From Seongchinamella sediminis (GTDB lineage: Bacteria > Pseudomonadota > Gammaproteobacteria > Pseudomonadales > Halieaceae), in assembly GCF_003457605.1 (NCBI RefSeq), contig NZ_QRAN01000008.1, positions 62,001 to 126,000 on the forward strand: 64,000 nucleotides of DNA. Direction: 5' to 3'. The notes beneath the pieces are model-generated. The model had not been told where the DNA came from. It saw only the letters and a list, made by a program, of their open reading frames with translations, and did not search any database. Position numbers and translations under genes: made by a program. Below, piece by piece: positions 46,687-55,427 of this stretch (the stretch's first letter is position 1; each line of letters opens with the position of its first letter).

Positions 46687-47694
46687 TTAAATTTTCAGCC
46701 ACGGGGGAATCGGCAGGCCCTTGTTTTCCAGGAATACCGGGTTGAACAGCTTGCTCTGGTAGCGGTTGCCGTAGTCACAGAGAATAGTGACAATGGTGTG
46801 CCCCGGGCCCAGCTCCCGGGCCAGGTTTACCGCCCCGGCGATATTAATGCCCGAGGAGCCACCCAGGCACAGGCCCTCGTGGCTTAGCAGATCAAAAATA
46901 TAGGGCAGGGCTTCTTCATCGCTGATGGTGAATGCCGTATCCACCCGGGCCTCGGCCACGTTGCCGGTAATGTGGTTGATACCCACCCCCTCGACAATCG
47001 AACCGCCCTCGCTGGGAGTCAGCTCACCGCGTTTGAAATAGCTGCACAGGGAAGCGCCTGCCGGATCGGCGATACCAATGCGCACGTTGGGGTTTTTGTC
47101 CTTGAGGGCGGTGGACACACCCGCCAGGGTACCCCCGGTGCCCACCGCGCAGATAAAACCGTCCACCTTGCCGTCGGTTTGCTCCCAGATCTCCCTGCCA
47201 GTGGTCCTGGCGTGGATGTCCATGTTGGCAGTGTTGTCGAATTGCCGCGCCCAGATCGCCCCGTGCTCTTCCCTGGCGGCCAGCTTGCGGGCCAGGCGCT
47301 CGGCGGTGTGGATATAGTGCTTGGGATCGGAGTAGGAGGTCGCGCCCACCAGGTGCAGGTCGGCTCCCAGCAGTTCCAGCGAGTCGATTTTCTCCTTGCT
47401 CTGGGTGATGGGCATGACCACCGTGCTGTGGTAGCCCAGGGCGTTGGCCAGCAGGGTGAGGCCAATACCGGTATTGCCCGCCGTGCCCTCGACGATGCGC
47501 CCTCCGGGCGCCAGCTCGCCGGCTGCTTCAGCGGCCCGGATAATGCCCAGTGCGGTGCGGTCCTTGACCGAGCCACCGGGGTTGAGAAATTCTGCCTTGC
47601 CGAGAATAGTGCATCCGGTGAGCTTCGATACCTGCTTGAGGTGGAGCAGGGGGGTGTTGCCGATGAGCTGGGTGACGTCCTGGGCGGTCTGCAC
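46687..47694 (-). CDS. cysK: Cysteine synthase (O-acetylserine sulfhydrylase)
   Basis: A PLP enzyme that makes cysteine from O-acetylserine and sulphide. The 335 residues show the fold-type II signatures: LIGNTPLLHLKQVSKLTG, the Schiff-base lysine in NPGGSVKDRTAL, the substrate loop VEGTAGNTGIGL, the PLP phosphate loop GTGGTLAGVS, and GSSGINIAGAV. It is slightly longer than E. coli CysK (323) with a C-terminal extension FNPVFLENKGLPIPPWL. The start is GTG at 47692-47694 with GGAG seven bases upstream. The exact CysK/CysM/CBS-like subtype is uncertain. Confidence 0.88.
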   Translation of the reverse strand: MQTAQDVTQLIGNTPLLHLKQVSKLTGCTILGKAEFLNPGGSVKDRTALGIIRAAEAAGELAPGGRIVEGTAGNTGIGLTLLANALGYHSTVVMPITQSKEKIDSLELLGADLHLVGATSYSDPKHYIHTAERLARKLAAREEHGAIWARQFDNTANMDIHARTTGREIWEQTDGKVDGFICAVGTGGTLAGVSTALKDKNPNVRIGIADPAGASLCSYFKRGELTPSEGGSIVEGVGINHITGNVAEARVDTAFTISDEEALPYIFDLLSHEGLCLGGSSGINIAGAVNLARELGPGHTIVTILCDYGNRYQSKLFNPVFLENKGLPIPPWLKI

Positions 47695-47746
47695 GGTGGT
47701 TCTCCGGGAAAATGCCCGCAGAGTATGCCACAGCCCGGTGGCCGGG

Positions 47747-48949
47747 TCAGGCCGTCGTCGACCGGGTCAGGCGAAATGCCGCGAGGCTCAGCAGGAAGGC
47801 CCCCAGGGTGATGGCAAACATGGCGATGAGCATGGGCTGCGGACTGTCACTGAGCACCGCGCCCACCAGCGCGGCGGCGACGGCAGACAGGCCCATCTGG
47901 ATAAAGCCCAGCAGGGCCGAGGCGGTGCCGGCAATCTGCGGAAAGGGCGCCAGGGCCATGGCCATGGCGTGGGGCAGGACCAGGCCCATGCCGATGGCAT
48001 ACAGCGCCATGGGCAGCATCAGCACCCAGATATTGTGGGGCCAGGCGCTGGCGCCCAGCCACATGACGGCGGTGGTGAACAGGCAGAGCAGCGCGCCGCT
48101 GAGCATGGTCTGTCGCGAGTCATAGCGGGAGGCCATGCGCGCACTGACCGCGCTGCCGGCGATATAACCGGCAACCGTGGTGAGGAAGACAAAGCCGAAG
48201 TACTGCACCGGCACACCCAGCATGTCGATGTAGACAAAGCTGGCGGAGGACAGGTAAGCCATCAGTCCGGAGTAGATCAGGGCGCCGGCGATGGCGATGG
48301 CCAGGTAGGCGCTGTCGCTGACCAGCAGGGCGTAGTTGCGGGCGATGTTGACCGGGTGGAGGCTCTGGCGCTGGGGCAGTGATTCAGCCAGGTACAGCTG
48401 TAACAGGACAATCATCAACAGGGCGTAAACGGCGAGGAACAGGAATATCACCGGCCAGGGCAATACCAGGAGTACAAGCCCCCCGAGGGTTGGCGCTACC
48501 GCCGGGCCCAGCGCCATCAGCATGGCGATGAGCGACAGCGCCCGGGCGGCGCCCCGCGGGCCGAAAACATCGCGGGTGATGGTGCGCGCCAGGGTGGGGC
48601 CGACGCAGGCGCCGATGCCCTGCAGGAAGCGGAACACCAGCAATTCCTCGATGCTGGTCGACTGGGCGCAGCCGATACAGGCGGCGACAAACACCCCGGT
48701 CCCCAGGGTCAGCACCGGCTTGCGGCCAAAGCGATCGGCCAGCGGGCCGCAGGCCAGGTGGAACACCGCAAACCCCGCCAGGTAGCTGCTCAGGGTGAGG
48801 TGCATGTGGCCGATATCGGTGTCCAGTGCCCGCATCATGGTCGGCATGGCCGGCAGGTACATGTCGACGCTGAGGGGACCGAGGGCGACCAGGGCCGCCA
48901 GCAGCGCCAGCAGCCAGGGGGAGTCGGGTTGGAGATGTCGGCTGGCCAT
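47747..48949 (-). CDS. Bcr/CflA-family drug resistance MFS transporter
   Basis: A 400-residue, 12-helix MFS exporter of the DHA1 Bcr/CflA type (bicyclomycin/chloramphenicol-like). Helix 1 has the family mark LGPLSVDMYLPAMPTM. The loop 2-3 motif is GPLADRFGRKPVL, and the helix 5 antiporter motif is ALGPAVAPTLGGLV. The start is unclear: several in-frame ATGs exist (49048, 48970, 48949) without a good ribosome site; I chose 48949 because the sequence becomes family-like just after it. The SDR gene lies upstream on the same strand. Confidence 0.87.
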   Translation of the reverse strand: MASRHLQPDSPWLLALLAALVALGPLSVDMYLPAMPTMMRALDTDIGHMHLTLSSYLAGFAVFHLACGPLADRFGRKPVLTLGTGVFVAACIGCAQSTSIEELLVFRFLQGIGACVGPTLARTITRDVFGPRGAARALSLIAMLMALGPAVAPTLGGLVLLVLPWPVIFLFLAVYALLMIVLLQLYLAESLPQRQSLHPVNIARNYALLVSDSAYLAIAIAGALIYSGLMAYLSSASFVYIDMLGVPVQYFGFVFLTTVAGYIAGSAVSARMASRYDSRQTMLSGALLCLFTTAVMWLGASAWPHNIWVLMLPMALYAIGMGLVLPHAMAMALAPFPQIAGTASALLGFIQMGLSAVAAALVGAVLSDSPQPMLIAMFAITLGAFLLSLAAFRLTRSTTA

Positions 48950-48990
48950 GGGCGGGGGAGGGTAGCCCATGGCGGGGCCTGAGGGAACCG

Positions 48991-49767
48991 TTACTGCTCG
49001 AATTTCATCACGGTTTTCCACCACAGCCGCGGCGCCAGGGTACGCCATAAAAACAGGAGCCTGGCTTCACTGGGATAGATAATGTCCTTGTCCCGGGCCA
49101 CCCCTCTCTCGATGGCGTCGATCATCTTTTCCGGGTCCGCGAGCCGGCCCTTCTCCCGGGATTCCCTGATGCTGCCCGGGGAGTCGGTTTCCAGGGTCTG
49201 ATCTATCAGCGGGGTGTTGACCGCAGGCGGGCACACCAGGTGGGCGCGCACGCCACTGGCCCGGATTTCGTTCTGCAGCACCTCGATGTAGGCGTTGACG
49301 GCCGCCTTGGTGGCGCAGTAGGCGCCCATTTTCGGTACCAGGGCGGTGCCGGCGATGGAGCCGAAGGCGATAATCCGGCCTGTTTTGCGCGCCTGCATCG
49401 ACGGCAGTACCGCGCGGACCATGTAGGTGGTACCGAAGTAATTGATGCGGAACAGCTGCTCCATGCCTTCGTGGCTGTGCTCCGCCAGGGGGTAGGCCGG
49501 CATCAGGGCCGCCGCGTGTACCAGCAGGTCCACCGCCCCCAGCTGCTGTTCCACCTGGGCCACCTTGTGGTTGACGTCTTCCAGGCTGGCAATATCGCAG
49601 TGGAAGGCGGTGATATTGTCCGACCCCGCGGCGGTGGCCTCCAGGCCCTGCTGGTTGACGTCGAAAATGGCCACCCGGGTGCCCCTGGCCGCCAGCCGTC
49701 GCGCGTAAATCCGGCCCATGCCGCTGGCCCCGCCGGTCACCAGGGCGACCTGTTCTGCTGTCCCCAT
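48991..49767 (-). CDS. Short-chain dehydrogenase/reductase (SDR)
   Basis: A 258-residue classical SDR with NAD(P)-dependent oxidoreductase activity. The cofactor loop is TGGASGMGRIYARRLA (about 12-27), followed by the acidic residue in VAIFDVNQQ (suggesting NAD preference). LVHAAALMPAY replaces the usual NAG motif, and the catalytic tetrad is visible as S in FGSIAGTA and YxxxK in YCATKAAVNA. The C-terminal RTLAPRLWWKTVMKF is hydrophobic and basic, possibly membrane-associating. The substrate is unknown. The ATG at 49765-49767 is chosen because the family fold begins eight residues later. Confidence 0.86.
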   Translation of the reverse strand: MGTAEQVALVTGGASGMGRIYARRLAARGTRVAIFDVNQQGLEATAAGSDNITAFHCDIASLEDVNHKVAQVEQQLGAVDLLVHAAALMPAYPLAEHSHEGMEQLFRINYFGTTYMVRAVLPSMQARKTGRIIAFGSIAGTALVPKMGAYCATKAAVNAYIEVLQNEIRASGVRAHLVCPPAVNTPLIDQTLETDSPGSIRESREKGRLADPEKMIDAIERGVARDKDIIYPSEARLLFLWRTLAPRLWWKTVMKFEQ

Positions 49768-49871
49768 TGTCCGCTGTCCCCGAGCTTTCTGTGAGGGTCC
49801 TATGGTGGGACGGCGGCGCTGCGACAGCAAGCCCGGAACCGGCCACCGTAAGTTGTAACTTTTAGCAGGCC

Positions 49872-50366
49872 TTAGTCCCTGAGCAGGGTGTTGTCATCGA
49901 TATGGTCCAGCGGCAGCTCGGTACGCTGTACCACCCGGCGCAGCTCAAAACTGGAGTGGACACCGGCGACCCCGGGAATCCGGGTCAGTCGCCCGAGCAG
50001 AAACTGTTCGTAGTACTCCATGTCAGCGACCACCGCCTTCAGCAGGTAGTCGGCGGACTGCCCGGTGACCACCGAGCATTCCATGACCTCCGGGTAGCTC
50101 ATGACCTCGGCCTCGAAGGCCTCAAAGCGGTCGGGGGTGTGCCGGTCCATGCTGATGCCGATGTAGGCGGTGAGCTGGAGCCCCAGCATCGACTGCTTGA
50201 GCAGGGTGACGTGGGCGCGGATCAGCCCCGATTCCTCCAGCCGCTTGACCCGGCGCGAACAGGGGGTGGGTGAGAGGCCGACCAGTTCGGCCAGTTCCAG
50301 GTTGCTGATGCGGCCATTGCGCTGCATGGCCTGGAGTATCTTGCGGTCGGTGCGATCGAGTTTCAT
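49872..50366 (-). CDS. Lrp/AsnC-family transcriptional regulator
   Basis: A 164-residue feast/famine regulator. It has an N-terminal helix-turn-helix (about 3-60; LDRTDRKILQAMQRNGRISNLELAELVGLSPTPCSRRVKRLEESGLI) and a C-terminal RAM ligand-binding domain (about 70-150; MECSVVTGQSADYLLKAVVADMEYYEQF). It is divergent from leuA, with 305 bp between, so it probably senses an amino acid and controls leuA and itself (inference). The ATG is at 50364-50366. Confidence 0.92.
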   Translation of the reverse strand: MKLDRTDRKILQAMQRNGRISNLELAELVGLSPTPCSRRVKRLEESGLIRAHVTLLKQSMLGLQLTAYIGISMDRHTPDRFEAFEAEVMSYPEVMECSVVTGQSADYLLKAVVADMEYYEQFLLGRLTRIPGVAGVHSSFELRRVVQRTELPLDHIDDNTLLRD

Positions 50367-50671
50367 GGATTGGCGTCGTTGTTCCCGGAATGAGATGGCC
50401 TGTCATGACCATATTACAGTTACTGGTCCATTCCGGGCAAAATAACGCGAATATTGTACGCTTTATAGTGAATAATTGCGCAAAAAGCGTATCAAACCGC
50501 GATATTTGCAGACATTCCCTCCCTGCCAGTAGCTATACTGTGTGCAGGCTGGGATACCGCCCGCGCGAACCGGTTCGCCACAGTTACCCGCTGTGGCGGA
50601 ATGCGCACCGTGCCTCAAAAGGGCTTGCGCCCGCGGGTGGGCAGCCATCGCTAACCATAACGGATGAATCC
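50367..50671 (+). promoter_or_regulatory. Lrp gene-leuA intergenic region with nested inverted repeats
   Basis: No convincing gene lies here. The left half is AT-rich and contains TACGCTTT/AAAGCGTA (50457-50464 and 50484-50491) around TTGCGCAA (50476-50483), which may be operator sites. A possible leuA -10 box TATACT is at 50534-50539, with no good -35 at 17 bp. Downstream, the leader has a stable hairpin GCCACAG-TTACCCG-CTGTGGC (about 50576-50596). I found no leucine-rich leader peptide and no T-box pattern. Confidence 0.4.
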
Positions 50672-52339
50672 ATGAGCAGCTTCGACCACAGCAAGTACCA
50701 ACCTTTCCAGCCCCTGCGCAAGACTGACCGGCGCTGGCCCGACCAGATCATCGACCAGGCCCCCCTGTGGTGTTCGGTGGACCTGCGCGACGGCAACCAG
50801 GCGCTGATCGAGCCGATGACCGCGGCGCAGAAATCCCGGCTCTGGGACCTGCTGGTCAAGGTGGGCTTCAAGGAAATCGAGGTGGGATTCCCCTCCGCCT
50901 CCAGCCACGACTACGATTTCGTGCGCGAGCTGATCGACAATGACCGGATTCCCGCGGATGTGACCATCCAGGTGCTGGTGCAGGCCCGCCAGGAGCTGAT
51001 TGAAAAAACCTTCGAGGCGCTCAAAGGTGTGCGCCGGGCGGTGGTGCACGTGTATAACTCCACCTCCACGGTGCAGCGTGAGCAGGTGTTCGGCCTGGAC
51101 CGCCAGGGCATTCTCGATATCGCCGTCAATGGCGCCCGGCTGGTGCAGGAATGCGCGGACCGCTACCCGGAAACGGAGTGGGTCTTCGAGTACTCGCCGG
51201 AGAGCTTTACCGGTACCGAGGTCGATTTCGCGGTCGAGGTGTGCAACGCGGTCACCGCCGTCTGGCAGCCGACGCCGGACAGGCCGGTGATCATCAACCT
51301 GCCGGCGACCGTGGAAATGAGCACGCCCAACGTTTATGCCGACCAGATCGAGTGGTTCTGCGATCACGTGGACAGGCGCGACAGCCTGCTGATTTCGCTG
51401 CACACCCATAACGACCGCGGTTGTGCCGTGGCGGCGGCGGAACTGGGGGTGATGGCCGGCGCCGACCGGGTGGAAGGCACCTTGATGGGCAATGGTGAGC
51501 GCACCGGCAACATGGATGTGGTGACCATGGCCATGAACCTCTACAGCCAGGGGGTGGACCCCAGGCTGGACCTGGCCAATATGGACGAGATCATCCAGAC
51601 GGTGAAGGAGTGCACCCAGTTACCGGTGCATCCGCGGCACCCCTGGGCCGGTGAGCTGGTGTTTACCGCCTTTTCCGGCAGCCACCAGGACGCGATCAAG
51701 AAATGCCTGGCGCGCCGCGACGACAGCCGGGCCTGGGAAGTGGCCTACCTGCCCATCGACCCCGCGGATATCGGCCGTTCCTACCAGGAGGTCATCCGCA
51801 TCAACAGCCAGTCCGGCAAGGGCGGCATTGCCTATGTGCTGGAGCGGGATTACGGTTATGACCTGCCGCGCTGGCTGCAGATCGATTTCAGCGCCGCGGT
51901 GCAGGCCTACGCCGAACAGCGGGAGACTGAGGTCGGCCCGGAGGAAATCCACGACCTGTTCCACCAGACCTACCTTTCCCAGGACAGTGGCTGGCGCCTG
52001 GGTGACTACAAGCTGAGCCGCGAGGACAAGATCGACAAGCTGGAAATCGATCTGGTCAACGGCGGCAGCCATACCATCACCGGCACCGGTAACGGGGTGG
52101 TCGCCGCGTTTGTCGACGCCATGTCGTCGGTGATCGGCAAGCCTATCGTGCTGGTGGAGTACTCGGAACACGCCCTGAGCCAGAGCGCGGATGCCGAGGC
52201 GATCTGCTATATCCAGCTCAATATCGATGGCCAGCGCTGTTGCGGCGCCGGCCGCAGCCACGACATCGTGCAGGCCTCCATGAACGGCATCCTCAGCGCC
52301 ATCAACAGCACCGTGGGCGCCGAGACTGTCGCCGCCTGA
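50672..52339 (+). CDS. leuA: LeuA, 2-isopropylmalate synthase (long form)
   Basis: Condenses acetyl-CoA with 2-ketoisovalerate in the first step of leucine synthesis. The 555 residues fit the type 2 LeuA group found in Pseudomonas. The HMGL-like TIM barrel (about 30-330) has VDLRDGNQALIEPM with the metal-binding Asp and HTHNDRGCAVAAAELGVMAGADRVEGTLMGNGERTGN with metal histidines. The C-terminal LeuA dimer/allosteric domain (about 430-550) follows, with GTGNGVVAAFVDAM. I chose ATG at 50672; the open frame upstream is non-conserved. Confidence 0.96.
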   Translation: MSSFDHSKYQPFQPLRKTDRRWPDQIIDQAPLWCSVDLRDGNQALIEPMTAAQKSRLWDLLVKVGFKEIEVGFPSASSHDYDFVRELIDNDRIPADVTIQVLVQARQELIEKTFEALKGVRRAVVHVYNSTSTVQREQVFGLDRQGILDIAVNGARLVQECADRYPETEWVFEYSPESFTGTEVDFAVEVCNAVTAVWQPTPDRPVIINLPATVEMSTPNVYADQIEWFCDHVDRRDSLLISLHTHNDRGCAVAAAELGVMAGADRVEGTLMGNGERTGNMDVVTMAMNLYSQGVDPRLDLANMDEIIQTVKECTQLPVHPRHPWAGELVFTAFSGSHQDAIKKCLARRDDSRAWEVAYLPIDPADIGRSYQEVIRINSQSGKGGIAYVLERDYGYDLPRWLQIDFSAAVQAYAEQRETEVGPEEIHDLFHQTYLSQDSGWRLGDYKLSREDKIDKLEIDLVNGGSHTITGTGNGVVAAFVDAMSSVIGKPIVLVEYSEHALSQSADAEAICYIQLNIDGQRCCGAGRSHDIVQASMNGILSAINSTVGAETVAA

Positions 52340-52350
52340 AGTCTCAGGCC

Positions 52351-53700
52351 CTAGTAGGGATGGCGCCGGAAATAGTCCTGCGCCGCCGCCTTCACTTTTC
52401 CTGACAGGTAAAGTGTGGAGACCATGGTGGGTATGGCCATGATGGCGTAGGCCCCCGAGATCAGGTTGAACACCACCTTCAGGCTGACGGTGGCTCCGAA
52501 AACGATGGTTGCCAGGAAGAACCAGCGGTAGTGGTGCTGTATCTGGGCCCCCACCAGGAAGCCGAAGCACTTGGCCCCGTAGTACCAGCAGGCGAACATG
52601 GTGGTGCTGCTCAGCAGCAGGGTGACCAGGGTGAGCAGGCCGGTTCCCAGGTTGCCGAGCTCGGCGTGAAAGGCGTTGGCGGTGAGCGTTACCCCGGACA
52701 ACTCCCCCGGCTCCTGCCAGGTGCCGGCGAGCAGGATGACGATAGCGGTGCAGGTGCAGACGATCAGGGTATCCGCCACCGGGCCCAGCATGGCGACCAG
52801 GCCCTCGCGGACCGGTTCGCTGGTGCGGGCCGCTCCGTGGGCCATGACCTCGGTGCCGAGGCCGGCCTCGTTGGAGAACACCCCGCGGCTGACCCCGATC
52901 AGCACCACCCCGAGAAAGCCGCCGCCCACCGCCTGGGGGTTGAATGCCTCACTGACGATTAGCGACAGGATGGCGGGCACCGCGGTGATATTGCTGGCGA
53001 TCAGGAACAGCGTCATACCGAGGTAAATCAGGATCATCAGCGGCAGCACGGTGACGGCCACCCGCGCCACCCGTTGCAGGCCGCCGAAAATCACCAGGCC
53101 AACCACGGTGGCCATCACCAGGCCCAGCAGCAGGTTGCCCAGTGGGCCGGGCTCGCCAATCATGCCGCTCTGGCGTATCAAGGCGCTGAGCTGGTTGGCC
53201 TGGAACATGGGCAGGGTGCCGATCAGGCCCATCAGGGAAAACAGGATGGCCAGCGGGTAGAAAACCCGGGGCATGGCCTCGCGAATCACGTACTGGGGGC
53301 CGCCCTGCAGCCGCCCGAGGCTGTCGCTGCCGCGGTACATCACGCCCAGTGTGCAGGTGAAGAACTTGGTGGCCACGCCTACCAGGGCCGACATCCACAT
53401 CCAGAACACCGCCCCCGGACCGCCGGCCACAATGGCCAGCGCCACCCCGGAAATATTGCCCAGGCCCAGGGTGCCGGACAGGGCCGCGGCCAGCGCCTGG
53501 CGGTGGCTCAGCTCGCCGGGCTGGTCGGCGGAATCGTATTTGCCCAGCAGCAGGCCGAAGGCGTGGCCGAAGTGGCGGTAGGGGAGCAGGCGGGAGTAGA
53601 AGGCGAAAAACAGGCCGCCCCCCAGCAGCAGTATGACCGTGGGCGTACCCCACACGGCGTTGGCGAATTGGACGGAATAGTGCTCCAGTGTTGCTATCAC
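52351..53700 (-). CDS. Sodium:alanine symporter (AGCS family)
   Basis: A 449-residue Na+-coupled amino-acid importer with about 11 helices. Family signatures: ALSGTLGLGNISGVALAIVAGGPGAVFWMWMSALVGVATKF near the N-terminus, the PQYVIREAMP region, GVSRGVFSNEAGLGTEVMAHGAA and LTANAFHAELG. Likely substrates are alanine or glycine. The start is GTG at 53698-53700. It is convergent with leuA (stops 12 bp apart) and divergent from the FRAG1-like gene. Confidence 0.92.
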   Translation of the reverse strand: MIATLEHYSVQFANAVWGTPTVILLLGGGLFFAFYSRLLPYRHFGHAFGLLLGKYDSADQPGELSHRQALAAALSGTLGLGNISGVALAIVAGGPGAVFWMWMSALVGVATKFFTCTLGVMYRGSDSLGRLQGGPQYVIREAMPRVFYPLAILFSLMGLIGTLPMFQANQLSALIRQSGMIGEPGPLGNLLLGLVMATVVGLVIFGGLQRVARVAVTVLPLMILIYLGMTLFLIASNITAVPAILSLIVSEAFNPQAVGGGFLGVVLIGVSRGVFSNEAGLGTEVMAHGAARTSEPVREGLVAMLGPVADTLIVCTCTAIVILLAGTWQEPGELSGVTLTANAFHAELGNLGTGLLTLVTLLLSSTTMFACWYYGAKCFGFLVGAQIQHHYRWFFLATIVFGATVSLKVVFNLISGAYAIMAIPTMVSTLYLSGKVKAAAQDYFRRHPY

Positions 53701-53775
53701 GATGATGGGCCAGGGTCAGGGATTTCGGTGGACAGTAGCATAGCCCGAGCACCAATACCCCGATAAACTGGCGCC

Positions 53776-54456
53776 ATGAACGTGAGAATCGTGGCGCTGT
53801 TGGCAGCGCTGCTGCCGTTTGTCGCGGTTCAGCTGACCTATGTGCTGGCCGCCAGCCACGGCCTGGTGGACTGGTGTTTTCCCTACATCGACAGCTGTAC
53901 CTCGATCAGCGCGACCGGGCGCAAGCCCCCGGCCAGCTACCTGTTCCGCGCCACCATGCTGCCGGCGGCGGTGGTATTGATGGCCTACTGGTGGCTGAAC
54001 TACAGCTGGCTGGGTCACCTGCAGCGGCAGCGGGGCAATAGCCGCCAGTGGGCCAATCGCTGGATGCTCGTCCTCGGCATCGTCGCCTGCATCGGCCTTA
54101 TTCTCTATGTCACGGTACTGGGGGAGCGGGGCGATGCCTGGCGCACCCAGCGCCGCGTGGGCACCATCCTGTTCTTCTCCTTTACTTTCCTGTCCCAGTT
54201 GTTGATGCTGGCGCAGTTGGCCAGCCTGCGGGTGCCGGGCGTCAGCAGGTGGCCGCTCACCGCGATGCGCACAGTGCTGCTGACCCTGTTACTGCTGGGC
54301 CTGCTGACGGTGGTGCTGGATGCCTGGGACGAGCGCTGGTACGAGAGCGTCGAGGACGCCTTTGAGTGGGTGCTTTCCCTGTTGCTACAGGGCAATTTCC
54401 TGCTCGGCTATATTGTCTGGCGCCAGGCCGGCTGGCGCCTGGAGCTGAAGGAGTAA
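53776..54456 (+). CDS. FRAG1/DRAM/SFK1-like membrane protein
   Basis: A 226-residue protein with about five to six membrane helices. After helix 1 comes the segment DWCFPYIDSCTSISATGRKPPASYLFR, which matches the conserved extracellular loop of the FRAG1/DRAM/SFK1 family (Pfam CWH43/Frag1 group), known mostly from eukaryotes but present in marine bacteria. Its bacterial role is unknown; relatives concern lipid or GPI-anchor remodelling and autophagy. It is followed closely (4 bp) by the dehydratase-like gene and is probably cotranscribed with it. Confidence 0.72.
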   Translation: MNVRIVALLAALLPFVAVQLTYVLAASHGLVDWCFPYIDSCTSISATGRKPPASYLFRATMLPAAVVLMAYWWLNYSWLGHLQRQRGNSRQWANRWMLVLGIVACIGLILYVTVLGERGDAWRTQRRVGTILFFSFTFLSQLLMLAQLASLRVPGVSRWPLTAMRTVLLTLLLLGLLTVVLDAWDERWYESVEDAFEWVLSLLLQGNFLLGYIVWRQAGWRLELKE

Positions 54457-54460
54457 AGCG

Positions 54461-55414
54461 ATGACCGCGATTGAGCCGCTGGATTTCGCCCGCGTGGTCG
54501 CTGCCAGTGAGCGTATCGCCGGCAGTGTGCACCGCACGCCGGTGCTGACCAGCCAGCTGCTGGATCAGCTGACTGGCGCGCAGCTGTTTTTCAAAGCCGA
54601 ACACTTGCAGCGCGTGGGAGCCTTCAAGGCCCGCGGCGCCACCAACGCCGTGCGCAAGCTGGATGACGCGCGGGCACGGGCCGGCGTGGCCACCCACTCA
54701 TCCGGCAATCACGGTGCCGCCCTGGCCATGGCGGCCGCCGCCCGCGGCATCGCTGCCCATATCGTCATGCCAGCCAATGCGCCTGCGGTGAAAAAGGAGG
54801 CGGTGGCGGCGTACGGCGGCCTGATTGTTGAATGTGAGCCCACCCTGGCGGCGCGGGAAGCAACCCTGGCGCGGGTGATTGCGGCCACCGGCGCCACAGA
54901 AATTCACCCCTACAATCACCCGGATATCATCGCCGGACAGGGCACGGCGGCGCTTGAGTTGCTGCAACAGGTTGCCGATCTCGACGTGGTGGTGGTGCCG
55001 GTGGGCGGCGGTGGCCTGCTGGCTGGCACCGCGCTGGCAGTGAAGGGCAGCACCAGCCGGACAGAGGTGCTGGCGGTGGAGCCCGAGGGGGCCGATGACG
55101 CGTTCCGTTCCTTCGGACTCGGCGAGCTGCAGCCGCAGACCAACCCCCGCACCATTGCCGACGGCCTGCGCACCAGTCTCGGTGAACTCAACTTCAGTAT
55201 CATCCGTAAACAGGTAGACACCATCCTTACCGTGGCCGATGAGCGCATCGTGGAGGCTATGCAGCTGCACTGGAGCCGCATGAAACAGGTGGTTGAGCCC
55301 TCCGGTGCGGTCAGCTTTGCCGGTCTGCTGGAGCATCCGGAGCGCTTTCGCGGACGCCGGGTCGGTGTCATTATCAGCGGCGGTAACCTGGACCCGGCAA
55401 ACCTGCCCTGGTAA
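54461..55414 (+). CDS. Threonine/serine dehydratase-like PLP enzyme
   Basis: A 317-residue fold-type II PLP enzyme of the threonine dehydratase/serine racemase group. It has the PLP lysine in FKAEHLQRVGAFKARGATNAV (about residue 55), ATHSSGNHGAALAMAA and VPVGGGGLLAGTALA (PLP phosphate site), and VEPSGAVSFAGLL near the C-terminus. It lacks the ACT regulatory domain of biosynthetic IlvA, so it is a catabolic TdcB-like dehydratase or a serine racemase. 2-Ketobutyrate from it could supply isoleucine synthesis together with nearby ilvD (inference). GGAG lies before the ATG. Confidence 0.9.
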   Translation: MTAIEPLDFARVVAASERIAGSVHRTPVLTSQLLDQLTGAQLFFKAEHLQRVGAFKARGATNAVRKLDDARARAGVATHSSGNHGAALAMAAAARGIAAHIVMPANAPAVKKEAVAAYGGLIVECEPTLAAREATLARVIAATGATEIHPYNHPDIIAGQGTAALELLQQVADLDVVVVPVGGGGLLAGTALAVKGSTSRTEVLAVEPEGADDAFRSFGLGELQPQTNPRTIADGLRTSLGELNFSIIRKQVDTILTVADERIVEAMQLHWSRMKQVVEPSGAVSFAGLLEHPERFRGRRVGVIISGGNLDPANLPW

Positions 55415-55427
55415 ACCCGGAGGTAAC

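Noticed and set aside
50400-50671. Leucine attenuator or T-box ahead of leuA
   Set aside because: No leader peptide with repeated Leu codons, no T-box sequence and no terminator/antiterminator pair with a U-run were found.
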